Assembly: GCA_902616905.1 (NCBI GenBank)
Contig: CACMUP010000005.1
Span: 17,682 to 81,681, forward strand
Length of the DNA stretch: 64,000 bases
Direction: 5' to 3'
Origin: an uncultured Bacteroidota bacterium
GTDB taxonomy: Bacteria > Bacteroidota > Bacteroidia > Flavobacteriales > Flavobacteriaceae
The position numbers and the translations under genes are program-made. Every line of letters starts with the position of its first letter. Position 1 is the first letter of the stretch. The notes below the pieces were generated by a model that was not told the DNA's origin, did no database searches, and was given only the letters and a program-made list of their open reading frames with translations. Below, piece after piece: positions 10,732 through 19,856 of the stretch.

Positions 10732-12042
10732 TTGAAATACTTAAGCTTAAATCATAATTCAAAAAAAGTAGGTTTTTTAGATGCTGTAATAAAAGGACTT
10801 GCTCCAGATAGAGGACTCTATTTTCCTGAAAAAATACCAAGTTTAGATAAAAATTTTATTAGTTCAATCGAAAACTACTCTGATAACGAGATTGCATTTA
10901 AAGTCATTGAGCCGTTTATAGGCAATGAAATACCAAAAAATATTTTACGTAAAATAATTGATGAGACACTTTCTTTTGATTTTCCTATAGTTGAAATTAC
11001 AGAGAACATATCTGCCCTTGAATTATTTAACGGTCCGACCTTAGCATTTAAGGATGTTGGTGCTAGATTTATGGCTAGATGTTTATCGTATGGAAGTAAG
11101 ATAAAGAAGCAAAACAAAATTACAGTTTTGGTAGCAACCTCTGGTGATACTGGCGGAGCCGTAGCAGACGGTTTTTACAAAATAAAAGAAATCGATGTAA
11201 TTATACTTTTCCCTAAGGGAAAAGTTAGTAAACTACAAGAGCTTCAATTAACAACATTGAATGAAAACATAACAGCTATTGAGATTGAAGGAACATTTGA
11301 CAAATGCCAGGATATGGTTAAGTCGGCTTTTATTGATCCTGAATTAATTGATAAAATTAAGTTCACGTCAGCAAATTCAATTAATATTGCTAGATGGCTA
11401 TCGCAAATGTTTTATTACTTCATCGCTTTTAAAAATAGACCAAATCCAAGTAAAAAATTAGTTATTTCTGTACCAAGTGGAAACTTTGGAAACATATGTG
11501 CTGGAATTGTATCCAATAAAATGGGGTTGCCTATCAATCATTTTATTGCCAGTACAAACCGTAATGATACAGTTTTAAATTACTTAAATTCAGGAAATTA
11601 TAATCCAAAAAAGTCAATTCAAACAATTTCTAATGCAATGGACGTCGGTGATCCAAGTAACTTTATTCGTGTTCAAAAAATTTTCAATAATGACCTTCTT
11701 AAATTAAAAAAAACACTAAGCAGCTATAGCTATTCTGACAAACAAACCCAAAATGCAATTAAAGAAATTTATAGTTATAATAATTATATTGCTGATCCAC
11801 ACGGTGCCATTGGATTTCTTGGTTTAAAGGATTATTTGGAATCTCAAGAGGATCCTAATTCTCATCAAGGAATATTTTTTGAAACAGCACACCCAATTAA
11901 ATTCGCCAATATTGTAGAAAAGATAATTAATACTAAAGTAGAATTTCCTAACCAAATAAAAGGAATTAGAAATTTGAAAAGTAATAAGCTTTCTATTGCT
12001 GGTTATAAAGAATTGAAATCGTTTTTGTTAGCTAAAAATTAA
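10732..12042 (+). CDS. thrC: Threonine synthase, TTG start
   Basis: 436 residues. A PLP enzyme converting O-phosphohomoserine to threonine. The PLP lysine is in PTLAFKDVGARF (Lys107), followed by VATSGDTGGAVADGF for phosphate and cofactor binding and SVPSGNFGN near residue 247. The start is the TTG at 10732, which touches the thrB stop (TAA followed at once by TTG). The encoded KYLSLNH then KGLAPDRGLYFPE fits the known N-terminus of the family and no ATG is available nearby. Translation is therefore probably coupled to thrB. Its stop shares a TTAA with the convergent aminopeptidase gene. Confidence 0.95.
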   Translation: MKYLSLNHNSKKVGFLDAVIKGLAPDRGLYFPEKIPSLDKNFISSIENYSDNEIAFKVIEPFIGNEIPKNILRKIIDETLSFDFPIVEITENISALELFNGPTLAFKDVGARFMARCLSYGSKIKKQNKITVLVATSGDTGGAVADGFYKIKEIDVIILFPKGKVSKLQELQLTTLNENITAIEIEGTFDKCQDMVKSAFIDPELIDKIKFTSANSINIARWLSQMFYYFIAFKNRPNPSKKLVISVPSGNFGNICAGIVSNKMGLPINHFIASTNRNDTVLNYLNSGNYNPKKSIQTISNAMDVGDPSNFIRVQKIFNNDLLKLKKTLSSYSYSDKQTQNAIKEIYSYNNYIADPHGAIGFLGLKDYLESQEDPNSHQGIFFETAHPIKFANIVEKIINTKVEFPNQIKGIRNLKSNKLSIAGYKELKSFLLAKN

Positions 12043-13658
12043 TTTATTTTAAGAGGTGGTAATTTAAAATCATCCAAAGCACTTTTTTCTTTCATTAGTT
12101 TTTCAATTTCGTGCCATCTTCGTGGTGCGTCTTTTGAAAGATTTACATTCCCATTATCTGTAATCAAAATATCATCTTCTATTCTAATACCTATCTCCCA
12201 CCACTTAGAGTCACATGGACTATCTTTTGGAATATATATACCAGGTTCTACTGTGATTACCATGTTTGGACTTAAATTTTCATATAAACCTGGATCATGA
12301 ACATCTAAACCGATATGATGTGATACCCCATGTGGTAAGTATCTTCTAAATTCTCCAGGTTTTTTAATTATTCCTAATTTTAACAAGCCTTCTTTAACGA
12401 CATTATAACAAGCATTGCTTATATCTTTAAAGCTCGCTCCGTTTTTAGCAGCGCTTATACCTGCTTCTTGCGAGTTATAAACAATTTTATACAACTCTCG
12501 TTGTTCTGCTGTGAACACTCCAGAGACTGGAATCGTTCTGGTAACATCTGCAGTATAACCATTATACTCAGCTCCTAAATCCATTAATATCAGTTGATTT
12601 TTAATGTTCGTTTTGTTATTTGTTATATAATGAAGAACACATGCATTATCCCCAGCTCCAACTATTGAAGGATATCCTTCATGTGCTGCTCCATATTTTT
12701 TATAAACAAGCTGGTGAATACCTTGGACCTCTCTTTCTGTCATTTCAGGCTTTATAGCTTTCATAACCTCCCTTTGACCTTGGGCTGAAATTTGAACAGC
12801 TTTTTTTAAAAGAATTAGCTCATCATTTGTCTTAATTTCTCTTAAACTAGCCATGTGATGATTTAATAAATCAATATCAAAATTGAAATTTCTAATTATA
12901 AAAGCACTTTTGGTTTTTAGATCAATTAAAATATCTTTTTCTTTACTTTTTGACATAAAATCTTTAATTAAAGGATCTTCTTTCAATAATGAATCCTTCT
13001 GTGAATAATATTCAATCATTTTTTTGATGTCTGGAATTTCATTGGTTTTGGTCTTAATAATTTTTTTATACAATCGATATTTCAATGCATTTAAATTTTC
13101 AGGATAATTTATCTTTTTTTTGAAATGTTTTTGGAGGTCATATAAATCGTTTGGATCACTTCCATCACGAACATCGTTTTTAAAATCAAACATCAATACA
13201 TTGTCAAATTTGTTAAAATTATGCTGTTCTTTTAAAAAATATTCATTAAGTACAACTCTGTCGTAGTTCATTTTTAATGCCCCTTCTACTCCTAGACGCT
13301 TACCATTCCAAATTTCATTTCGAACATCTCTGTTCCTGACATAAAGCTTTTCATGATATGTCCCTTTTTGATCTTTTTGAGGATTACTGTAAATTAAAAG
13401 TACAGAATGAGGCTCATTCCAACCGGTTAGGTAATAAAAATTTGGATCGGGATGATATTCATAATCAACATCGTTAGCTCTATTTCTAATCGGTGATGAA
13501 AATAAAACAGCAACTGAATTATTTGGAAGTTTTTTTCGTAACTCTGCACGACGTTGTTTATGAAACTCTGATGAAAGTTCCGTAATTTGACTATTCGTTT
13601 TCTTAGGTAATAAAAAGAATAAAATAATTAGAGATATTTGAACTATTTTAAAAATCAT
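12039..13658 (-). CDS. pepP: Exported Xaa-Pro aminopeptidase (M24B)
   Basis: 539 residues. It removes N-terminal residues preceding proline. An N-terminal hydrophobic segment (LIILFFLLPKKTNSQ) looks like a signal peptide, so unlike E. coli PepP this one is probably periplasmic. The AMP-N domain (~30-190) is followed by the pita-bread peptidase domain. The five metal ligands are present: Asp360 and Asp371 (DLGAEYNGYTADVTR), His447 (HGVSHHIG), Glu471 (VEPGIYI) and Glu494 (IRIEDD). It converges on thrC with a 4-base overlap and is divergent from gcvT by 25 bp. Confidence 0.93.
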   Translation of the reverse strand: MIFKIVQISLIILFFLLPKKTNSQITELSSEFHKQRRAELRKKLPNNSVAVLFSSPIRNRANDVDYEYHPDPNFYYLTGWNEPHSVLLIYSNPQKDQKGTYHEKLYVRNRDVRNEIWNGKRLGVEGALKMNYDRVVLNEYFLKEQHNFNKFDNVLMFDFKNDVRDGSDPNDLYDLQKHFKKKINYPENLNALKYRLYKKIIKTKTNEIPDIKKMIEYYSQKDSLLKEDPLIKDFMSKSKEKDILIDLKTKSAFIIRNFNFDIDLLNHHMASLREIKTNDELILLKKAVQISAQGQREVMKAIKPEMTEREVQGIHQLVYKKYGAAHEGYPSIVGAGDNACVLHYITNNKTNIKNQLILMDLGAEYNGYTADVTRTIPVSGVFTAEQRELYKIVYNSQEAGISAAKNGASFKDISNACYNVVKEGLLKLGIIKKPGEFRRYLPHGVSHHIGLDVHDPGLYENLSPNMVITVEPGIYIPKDSPCDSKWWEIGIRIEDDILITDNGNVNLSKDAPRRWHEIEKLMKEKSALDDFKLPPLKIN

Positions 13659-13683
13659 TTTTCAACAAATTTGAAATGAACAT

Positions 13684-14763
13684 ATGAAAAAAACTGCACT
13701 TTATAACATTCATGTAGGGTTAAATGCGAAAATGACTTCGTTTGGAGGATATCTAATGCCAGTGCAATATTCTAGTGTTAAAGAAGAACATCTTGCGGTT
13801 CGCAATAATTTGGGTGTGTTTGATGTTTCACATATGGGAGAATTTTTTGTAAGTGGGGAAAATGCTTTAAATCTCCTTCAGTATATATGTAGTAATGATA
13901 TTAGCAAAATAAAAATAGGTAAGGCTCAATATAATTATTTTCCAAATCATAAAGGAGGCATCATTGATGATTTAATTGTTTATAGACTTGAAGAAAATAA
14001 ATTTTTGCTTGTTGTAAATGCATCCAATATTAAAAAAGATTGGGACTGGATTACAATTAATAACAAAAATTTTAATGCAGAATTAGAAGACCGTTCAAAT
14101 GAAATTTCACTTTTAGCTGTGCAAGGCCCTAGAGCAATTGAAGCAATGCAATCTTTAACCAAATTTAGACTTGATTCCCTTCCCTATTACAGTCAGACTA
14201 CAACACTTTTTGCAGGGTGTCAAAATGTTATTGTTGCAACAACAGGCTATACTGGTGCTGGAGGAATAGAAATCTATTTTAACTTAAAAGATTCTGAAAA
14301 AATATGGAATTCAGTAATTGAAGCTGGTAAACCCTTTCAAATTCAACCAATAGGTTTGGCGGCAAGAGACACATTAAGAATTGAAATGGGATATTGTTTA
14401 TATGGAAATGAAATTAATGAAAATACATCCCCTATAGCTGCAGGTTTAGGATGGATAAGTAAACCCGAAAAAAAATGTATTAATCATGAGGATATTTTTA
14501 TAAAAAAATCTAAAGGGACAAATAAAAAACTTATTGGTTTTGTAATGGCTGAAAAATCTATTCCAAGAAGCGGTTATCAAATAGTAAATAAAGATAAAAA
14601 TATTATTGGAGAAGTTACTTCTGGAACACAGTCACCTTTACTTCTCAAAGGAATTGGTTTGGGTTATGTTGATAAGTCTTATTCAAATTTAAATACTCAA
14701 ATTGGTATAATTATTAGAAATAAAATTTGTTTAGCTAGAGTAAATAAAATTCCATTTATTTAA
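13684..14763 (+). CDS. gcvT: Glycine cleavage system T protein (aminomethyltransferase)
   Basis: 359 residues, the usual length. It transfers the methylene group from aminomethylated GcvH to tetrahydrofolate, releasing ammonia. It begins KKTALYNIHVGLNAKMTSFGG and VFDVSHMGEFFVSG follows, a hallmark of GcvT. GYTGAGGIEIYF near residue 190 and the C-terminal barrel domain (LIGFVMAEKSIPRSGY) complete the fold. Other glycine cleavage genes (gcvH, gcvP) are not in the window. lpd, which can supply the L protein, is at 38 kb. The next gene starts 9 bp later. Confidence 0.95.
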   Translation: MKKTALYNIHVGLNAKMTSFGGYLMPVQYSSVKEEHLAVRNNLGVFDVSHMGEFFVSGENALNLLQYICSNDISKIKIGKAQYNYFPNHKGGIIDDLIVYRLEENKFLLVVNASNIKKDWDWITINNKNFNAELEDRSNEISLLAVQGPRAIEAMQSLTKFRLDSLPYYSQTTTLFAGCQNVIVATTGYTGAGGIEIYFNLKDSEKIWNSVIEAGKPFQIQPIGLAARDTLRIEMGYCLYGNEINENTSPIAAGLGWISKPEKKCINHEDIFIKKSKGTNKKLIGFVMAEKSIPRSGYQIVNKDKNIIGEVTSGTQSPLLLKGIGLGYVDKSYSNLNTQIGIIIRNKICLARVNKIPFI

Positions 14764-14772
14764 TAAAATTAA

Positions 14773-15585
14773 ATGAGACCTATCCTTATTTTAGGGGCTA
14801 GTGGATTTATTGGTTATACGCTTTATAAAGAGCTAGCGCGTTATTTTAAAACATACGGGACTTACAATAGTTCGAAAGATTATGTAAATAATAAACTATA
14901 TATTCCATATAATCATAAAAAAGACAACTTAAAACAAATTTTAAATGATTTAAATCCAAAACTTATTATTTCATCAATGAGAGGGGAATTTAATTCTCAA
15001 ATTGAAGCGCATAATTTCATGAAGAACTATGTGAAATCAAATAATTGTAGAATCATGTTTATTTCCTCAGCTAATGTTTTTGATTCTTTTCGTCATTTTC
15101 CTTCATATGAATATGATAAAACTCTTTCTGAAAGCATATATGGTCATTTTAAAATTAAAATTGAAAATTTAATTTTACAACTACCAGTGGGTAAATTCAA
15201 TATTATAAGGCTACCAATGATTTTTGGTTTTAATTCACCTAGAACATGGGAATTGGATCATGCTGTAAATAATAATAAAACAATTGAGGTTTTTCCGAAT
15301 ACAATAATAAATGTTAATAGTGATATTAGATTAAGTCAACAAATACACTATATTATAAATCATAAAAAAACAGGTATTTTCCATTTAGGAAGTAGTGATT
15401 TAATTTCACATTATGATTTCATAAAAACACTTTTAATTAGAAGACACAAAAAAATTGGTATTTTAAAACAAGTTTTTACATCAAATACAATTCGGTATTT
15501 AGCCACACTTCCAAAAGAAAATAAATTACCAAATCATATAATACCGTCTTATACTGATGTTTTAGATGATTTAAGTATTTGTTAA
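14773..15585 (+). CDS. NAD(P)-dependent SDR / RmlD-like sugar-nucleotide reductase family protein
   Basis: 270 residues. The N-terminus LILGASGFIGYTLYKEL is an extended-SDR Rossmann loop (GxxGxxG). ISSANVFDS near residue 97 and YGHFKIKIENL supply the YxxxK catalytic pair of this superfamily, and IIRLPMIFG follows as in RmlD-like dTDP-4-dehydrorhamnose reductases. No sugar-nucleotide pathway genes surround it, so the substrate is unknown. It sits 9 bp after gcvT and upstream of yebC. It is notably rich in Asn, Lys and Ile. Confidence 0.75.
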   Translation: MRPILILGASGFIGYTLYKELARYFKTYGTYNSSKDYVNNKLYIPYNHKKDNLKQILNDLNPKLIISSMRGEFNSQIEAHNFMKNYVKSNNCRIMFISSANVFDSFRHFPSYEYDKTLSESIYGHFKIKIENLILQLPVGKFNIIRLPMIFGFNSPRTWELDHAVNNNKTIEVFPNTIINVNSDIRLSQQIHYIINHKKTGIFHLGSSDLISHYDFIKTLLIRRHKKIGILKQVFTSNTIRYLATLPKENKLPNHIIPSYTDVLDDLSIC

Positions 15586-15660
15586 AATCCATTATTTTTC
15601 GTTAATTTTTAAATACAACTTTTTGGTAAAATTTTTATTTTTAAAACTAATTAATTAACA

Positions 15661-16380
15661 ATGGGAAGAGCTTTCGAATTTAGAAAGGCACGCAAAATGA
15701 AGCGCTGGTCTGCCATGGCTAAGGCATTTACAAGAATAGGTAAAGACATTGTTATCTCAGTTAAGGAAGGTGGTGCAGATCCAAACAACAACTCTAGATT
15801 ACGAGCTGTTATTCAAAATGCTAAATCAATCAATATGCCTAAGGAGAATATAGATCGCGCTATAAAAAAAGCCAATGATAAAAATACTGAAAACTACAAA
15901 GAAGTTTTATTTGAAGGTTATGCTCCGCACGGAATTGCAATTTTAGTAGAAACCGCGACTGATAATAATAACAGAACAGTTGCAAATATCCGTTCATATT
16001 TTAACAAATCTAATGGTAATTTAGGCACAGCAGGTTCAGTTGAATTTATGTTTGATCATGTATGTAATTTTAGAATTAGAAGTTCAAATATAGATATTGA
16101 AGAAATTGAATTAGATTTGATTGATTATGGTGTGGAAGAGATATTTCGCGATGATGATAATTTTTTATTGTATGCCCCTTTTGAAAATTTTGGTAAAATT
16201 CAAAAAGAATTAGAAAAAAGAGATCTTGGTATCATATCTTCAGACATCGAGCGTATACCTAAGCAAACAAAGCAATTAGATACAAATTGTTATGAGGAGG
16301 TAATAAAATTAATAGAGAAAATTGAGGAAGATGACGATGTTCAAAATGTTTATCATAATTTGGAAATATATAATAATTAA
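15661..16380 (+). CDS. yebC: YebC/PmpR family protein
   Basis: 239 residues, matching the family. The N-terminus MGRAFEFRKARKMKRWSAMAK followed by FTRIGKDI is the conserved first domain. LRAVIQNAKSINMPKENIDRAIKKA and FEGYAPHGIAILVET follow. The family has been described as transcriptional regulators and, in the related TACO1 and YebC work, as translation factors that help ribosomes on difficult stretches. Which role applies here cannot be told from sequence. The 75-bp upstream gap has no exact TAnnTTTG. Its TAA stop overlaps the stop of the convergent acyltransferase. Confidence 0.95.
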   Translation: MGRAFEFRKARKMKRWSAMAKAFTRIGKDIVISVKEGGADPNNNSRLRAVIQNAKSINMPKENIDRAIKKANDKNTENYKEVLFEGYAPHGIAILVETATDNNNRTVANIRSYFNKSNGNLGTAGSVEFMFDHVCNFRIRSSNIDIEEIELDLIDYGVEEIFRDDDNFLLYAPFENFGKIQKELEKRDLGIISSDIERIPKQTKQLDTNCYEEVIKLIEKIEEDDDVQNVYHNLEIYNN

Positions 16381-16919
16381 AAACTTTTTGATCTAACGTA
16401 ACCCTCAATACCTTTAAACAAATTTTCTAATTTAATTAAATCCTCATTATGATTTTTTGAAGCATAAAAACTTTCACGAACTATTACTTTTCTGTTTTGA
16501 TAATCAAATGCAACTGGCACAATAGGTATTTTTAAGTTTCTTGCTATATAATAATATCCTGTTTTTAATTTATATACCTTTTTTCTTGTCCCCTCTGGTG
16601 CAAAAGCAACTCTAAATTTTTTATGTAAATTGAATATTTCAATGATTGAATCTACAGAACCCTTATTACCTGACCGATCAACTGGAACCCCGCCTAAATA
16701 TCTAAGAAACCATCCTGCGAAAGGTGAAAATAATTCCTTTTTCCCAACGAAACGTATATCTTCACCAGAGATACTCCTAACCAATAAACCTAAAAAAAAA
16801 TCTACCCAACTTGTGTGAGGTACTACTGCTACAATATATTTTGGTAATTTTGGGAAGTCTCCAATTAATCTCCATTTTAGAAGACGAAAAAAAATAATCT
16901 TTGATAATTTTTGAGTCAT
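16377..16919 (-). CDS. PlsC-like 1-acyl-glycerol-3-phosphate acyltransferase family protein
   Basis: 180 residues from the ATG at 16919. A longer frame reaching 17006 would overlap the helicase gene and lacks conserved sequence. The HX4D motif is present as HTSWVDF (His ~32). AFAPEGTRKK supplies the second acyltransferase motif and VPVAFDYQNRKV the third. These enzymes acylate lysophosphatidate or related glycerol lipids at the inner face of the membrane. At 180 residues it is shorter than E. coli PlsC (about 245), like the small Bacteroidota paralogues. It starts 11 bp after the RecD-like gene, probably one transcript. Confidence 0.85.
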   Translation of the reverse strand: MTQKLSKIIFFRLLKWRLIGDFPKLPKYIVAVVPHTSWVDFFLGLLVRSISGEDIRFVGKKELFSPFAGWFLRYLGGVPVDRSGNKGSVDSIIEIFNLHKKFRVAFAPEGTRKKVYKLKTGYYYIARNLKIPIVPVAFDYQNRKVIVRESFYASKNHNEDLIKLENLFKGIEGYVRSKSF

Positions 16920-16930
16920 AAAATTAGTTT

Positions 16931-18355
16931 TTAAATAAAATCTTCTTTTTGAAATCCAATTAGAAATAATTTTTTTTTTGCACGAGTTATAGCTGTGTAA
17001 AGCCATCTTAAATATTCGCGATTAATACCATGGGGTAAGAATGGTTTTTCTATAAAAATGTTTTCCCATTGACCTCCTTGTGATTTGTGACAAGTTAGTG
17101 CGTATGAGTACTTTACTTGTAAAGCGTTTAAGAATGGGTTTTTCTTCACTTTAGTAAATCTTTTATACTTTGATTTTTCATGTTTATAATCCTCATTAAT
17201 TTTTTGATAAAGTCTGTTTCCATCTTCATAAGACAAAGACGGTGTTTCAGTGTTTAGGGTATCTAATAACAAAACTGTTTCAAATGGTAATTCATTTAGA
17301 TAGTCAACTAATTTTACTTTCACCTCTGCAAACGAAAAACCATAAATATTTTTTCTAGAAGTAATAGATAAAACTTCAATAACATCTCCATTAGCGATAA
17401 ATCCAGGTTTAGAATTTACATCTAGCCAGTAATAATTATTTTTAACAATCATTAATTGATCACCTACACAAAGTTCATCATCCAATCCAAGAATTCGCTT
17501 TCTAATGTGTTTATTAATCAAATTTGCTCTTTTATTAGAGCGAACGATAAATATAGTTTGATCAATACCAGATTTATCAAAACACGTTTCTAATGCCTCA
17601 AAAACATCTAAAAATCCATCTGTTGTTGATTTGATATCATCTAAATTTTTAATATCAAACTGAAATTGATCATTAATATCAGATTGTATATGCAGACGTA
17701 ATTGGTTTGCATTAAATAAAATTCCAGAATCATTTTTTTGCCTTATTACATCATTTAATTCTACTTCAAAAACTTTATTAAAATGATATTGTCCTAATCT
17801 TTTTGAATCAAGTGCTGGACTTACACTAAGATTTACAGGAGGTAATTGAACAGGATCACCAACAAAAATTAGTTTACAGATATTGCCTGTTGTAACATAT
17901 TGTATTAAGTCATATAAAAGAGACATATTTTCAAAAAGATTTCCATTTTTGGGTTGGTCACCAATCATTGATGCCTCGTCCACAATAAAAATTGTTTTAT
18001 TTTGCTTGTTTGGTTTCAATTGAAATATCACATTACCCGAGTTTTCTGTTTTTGGATAATAAATTTGTTTATGAATTGTACAAGAAGGATAATCAGAATA
18101 AATACTCATTACTTTTGAAGCTCTTCCAGTTGGTGCTAATAAAACAGCTTTGTACCCAGCATGTTTTAGTTGTTTCACCAAAGATCCTATTAAAGTTGTC
18201 TTTCCTGTTCCAGCATATCCTTTTAACATGAAAACAGATTTAGGTTGGTTTAATATTATAAATTCAGAAATAGATCTAAACCATAAATCCTGAGAAGGAG
18301 TTGGCTCGAAGGGAAAATTTTTTAGTAATTGTAAACAAAATTTCTCTGGAGTCAT
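16931..18355 (-). CDS. RecD-like (Pif1/RecD2-type) superfamily 1 DNA helicase
   Basis: 474 residues. Walker A GYAGTGKTTLIGSL near residue 45, followed by APTGRASKV, and Walker B IFIVDEASMIGD near 125. FVGDPVQLPPV is motif III-like, and the C-terminus has the UvrD-C-2 signature LTCHKSQGGQWENIFIE and LYTAITRAKKKLFLIG. It lacks the long N-terminal region of true RecD2. RecB and RecC are not nearby, so a stand-alone repair or recombination helicase is inferred. It is 63 bp from the divergent gene at 18446. Confidence 0.9.
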   Translation of the reverse strand: MTPEKFCLQLLKNFPFEPTPSQDLWFRSISEFIILNQPKSVFMLKGYAGTGKTTLIGSLVKQLKHAGYKAVLLAPTGRASKVMSIYSDYPSCTIHKQIYYPKTENSGNVIFQLKPNKQNKTIFIVDEASMIGDQPKNGNLFENMSLLYDLIQYVTTGNICKLIFVGDPVQLPPVNLSVSPALDSKRLGQYHFNKVFEVELNDVIRQKNDSGILFNANQLRLHIQSDINDQFQFDIKNLDDIKSTTDGFLDVFEALETCFDKSGIDQTIFIVRSNKRANLINKHIRKRILGLDDELCVGDQLMIVKNNYYWLDVNSKPGFIANGDVIEVLSITSRKNIYGFSFAEVKVKLVDYLNELPFETVLLLDTLNTETPSLSYEDGNRLYQKINEDYKHEKSKYKRFTKVKKNPFLNALQVKYSYALTCHKSQGGQWENIFIEKPFLPHGINREYLRWLYTAITRAKKKLFLIGFQKEDFI

Positions 18356-18413
18356 TAAAAAATATAGGCTAAATATAAATCATTTCAAAAACATTAGTGA
18401 ATAAAAAAAATTG

Positions 18414-18421
18414 TAGTTTTG
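18414..18421 (+). promoter_or_regulatory. -7 promoter element for the conserved membrane protein gene
   Basis: TAGTTTTG matches TAnnTTTG exactly. Its last three bases are the TTG that could be mistaken for a start at 18419. The following ATG is 24 bp downstream at 18446, a sensible leader. No clear -33 TTG is visible. Confidence 0.5.
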
Positions 18422-18445
18422 TTTAAATCTAAAATCAAATTTAAG

Positions 18446-19093
18446 ATGAAACTTGGTATTCAAGCTGTTTTATGGATTGCTTCTTTGTTTTTTGCATACA
18501 AAATATATGATTCTGTGAGCGGTCCAATTAGATTCAATAAAGTAAAAAATCAACGTTACTCAAAAGTGATAAACCGAATGAAAGACATTCGTACTGCTCA
18601 GATTGCACATAAAGACGTTAAAGGTGTTTATGCAAATAATTTTGATAGCCTTGTAAAATTCATTGATGAAGGTATATTTACACTCACGGAAAAAAGAGAT
18701 TCTTCATATATGGAGTATGACCGGACCTACAGAATTGATATGCTGAGAGAAGTTATCGTTGTAGATACATTAGGATACGTGCCTGTTAAAGATTCTTTAT
18801 TTAATGATACAGATAAATTTCGAAATATGGCCTTCATCCCAATCGAAGGTGTTGAAGACAGTACATTTCAAATAAAAGCTGAAGTAATAAACAAAAATGG
18901 TTACAGAGTACCTGTTTTTGAAGTTAAAATTGCTAAAAATGTCATCCTATTTGATCAAGACGAAGATTTCATAAAACAAGAAAATGAGACTGTTTCTGTG
19001 GACGGTGTGAACGGACCTGAAATCATTTTAGGGTCATTAACTAACGTAAGTACAAACGGTAATTGGCCTACAATTTTTGACTCTAATAATTAA
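18446..19093 (+). CDS. Conserved Flavobacteriia protein of unknown function, N-terminal membrane anchor
   Basis: 215 residues from the ATG. The in-frame TTG at 18419 lies inside the promoter box and is rejected. The first 20 residues (KLGIQAVLWIASLFFAYKIY) form one transmembrane helix. A basic helix with MKDIRTAQIAHKDVKGVYA follows, then a mostly beta-rich acidic domain ending EIILGSLTNVSTNGNWP. The layout (hydrophobic helix, IRxAQ, GxYAxxFDSL) recalls the major pseudopilins of type II secretion and type IV pili, but the prepilin peptidase site is not evident. I do not recognise a named family. It is directly upstream of DUF3822 and rsmD. Confidence 0.75.
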   Translation: MKLGIQAVLWIASLFFAYKIYDSVSGPIRFNKVKNQRYSKVINRMKDIRTAQIAHKDVKGVYANNFDSLVKFIDEGIFTLTEKRDSSYMEYDRTYRIDMLREVIVVDTLGYVPVKDSLFNDTDKFRNMAFIPIEGVEDSTFQIKAEVINKNGYRVPVFEVKIAKNVILFDQDEDFIKQENETVSVDGVNGPEIILGSLTNVSTNGNWPTIFDSNN

Positions 19094-19856
19094 TAAACAT
19101 ATTCTTCCCAACGAATTATCCATTCACTTTTTCGTGAATGGCTTTTCTTTTTGTACTAATTCCAAAGTAGATTTTACTCCTTTAAGCAGTGATACAGAGG
19201 AACTAAAAGTATCACTTAAAGAAAATTTAGAATTTTATCCGATAGATAATTTCGATATTTTCAGTGTAGTCTTTTTTCAAAGCCCATCAACCTTTGTTCC
19301 TCAAAAATTTTTTGATTCAAAAAAGTCAAAAATTTATTTGAGTTTATACAATAGAACTAAAAAGGATGATTTGGTTGCTTATGATACATTAGAGGATCAA
19401 AAACAAGTAAATGTTTATAGTTTCCAAAAAGTAATAAAAACAATCCTAGATGAAACTAAAATTCAATTTAATTATATACACTATAACACGATACTGCATA
19501 GAAAAATAATAAGTATATGTTCTTTTACTGAATTTAAATATCAATTGTTTATTCATATTCAATATGAAGCTGTTGATGTTTTTTTAGTTAAGATGAATCA
19601 AGTTGTTTTCAATAACAGATTTTCAATTGAAAATGGTGACGAATTTTTGTATTATATCTTTTTTATAGTTGAACAATTTGATTTAAAATGTGACGATTTC
19701 GAAATAATTTTCCTGGGTAAATTTTTAGATTATAACAGATACTATGACCTTACCTCTCGATTCCATAAATATTATAAATTTATTGAAAATGATTCTGAAA
19801 TTATCATAGACCAATCTAAGCATCATGCTCCCTATCTAGCAAACTATTCAGGATAA
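19077..19856 (+). CDS. DUF3822 family protein, TTG start
   Basis: 259 residues. The sequence LSIHFFVNGFSFCTNSK near the start and the later LFIHIQYEAVDVFLVKMNQVVFNNRF resemble the Bacteroidota family DUF3822, whose function is not known to me. The start is the TTG at 19077, overlapping the previous stop by 17 bases. No ATG or GTG lies before the conserved part. Its stop TAA overlaps the ATG of rsmD by one base, so the two are translationally coupled. Linkage to a 16S rRNA methyltransferase is suggestive but does not define a role. Confidence 0.8.
   Translation: MTLIINKHILPNELSIHFFVNGFSFCTNSKVDFTPLSSDTEELKVSLKENLEFYPIDNFDIFSVVFFQSPSTFVPQKFFDSKKSKIYLSLYNRTKKDDLVAYDTLEDQKQVNVYSFQKVIKTILDETKIQFNYIHYNTILHRKIISICSFTEFKYQLFIHIQYEAVDVFLVKMNQVVFNNRFSIENGDEFLYYIFFIVEQFDLKCDDFEIIFLGKFLDYNRYYDLTSRFHKYYKFIENDSEIIIDQSKHHAPYLANYSG

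Noticed and set aside
16920..17006. 29-residue extension of the PlsC-like protein
   Set aside because: It overlaps the 3' end of the helicase gene and carries no family sequence.
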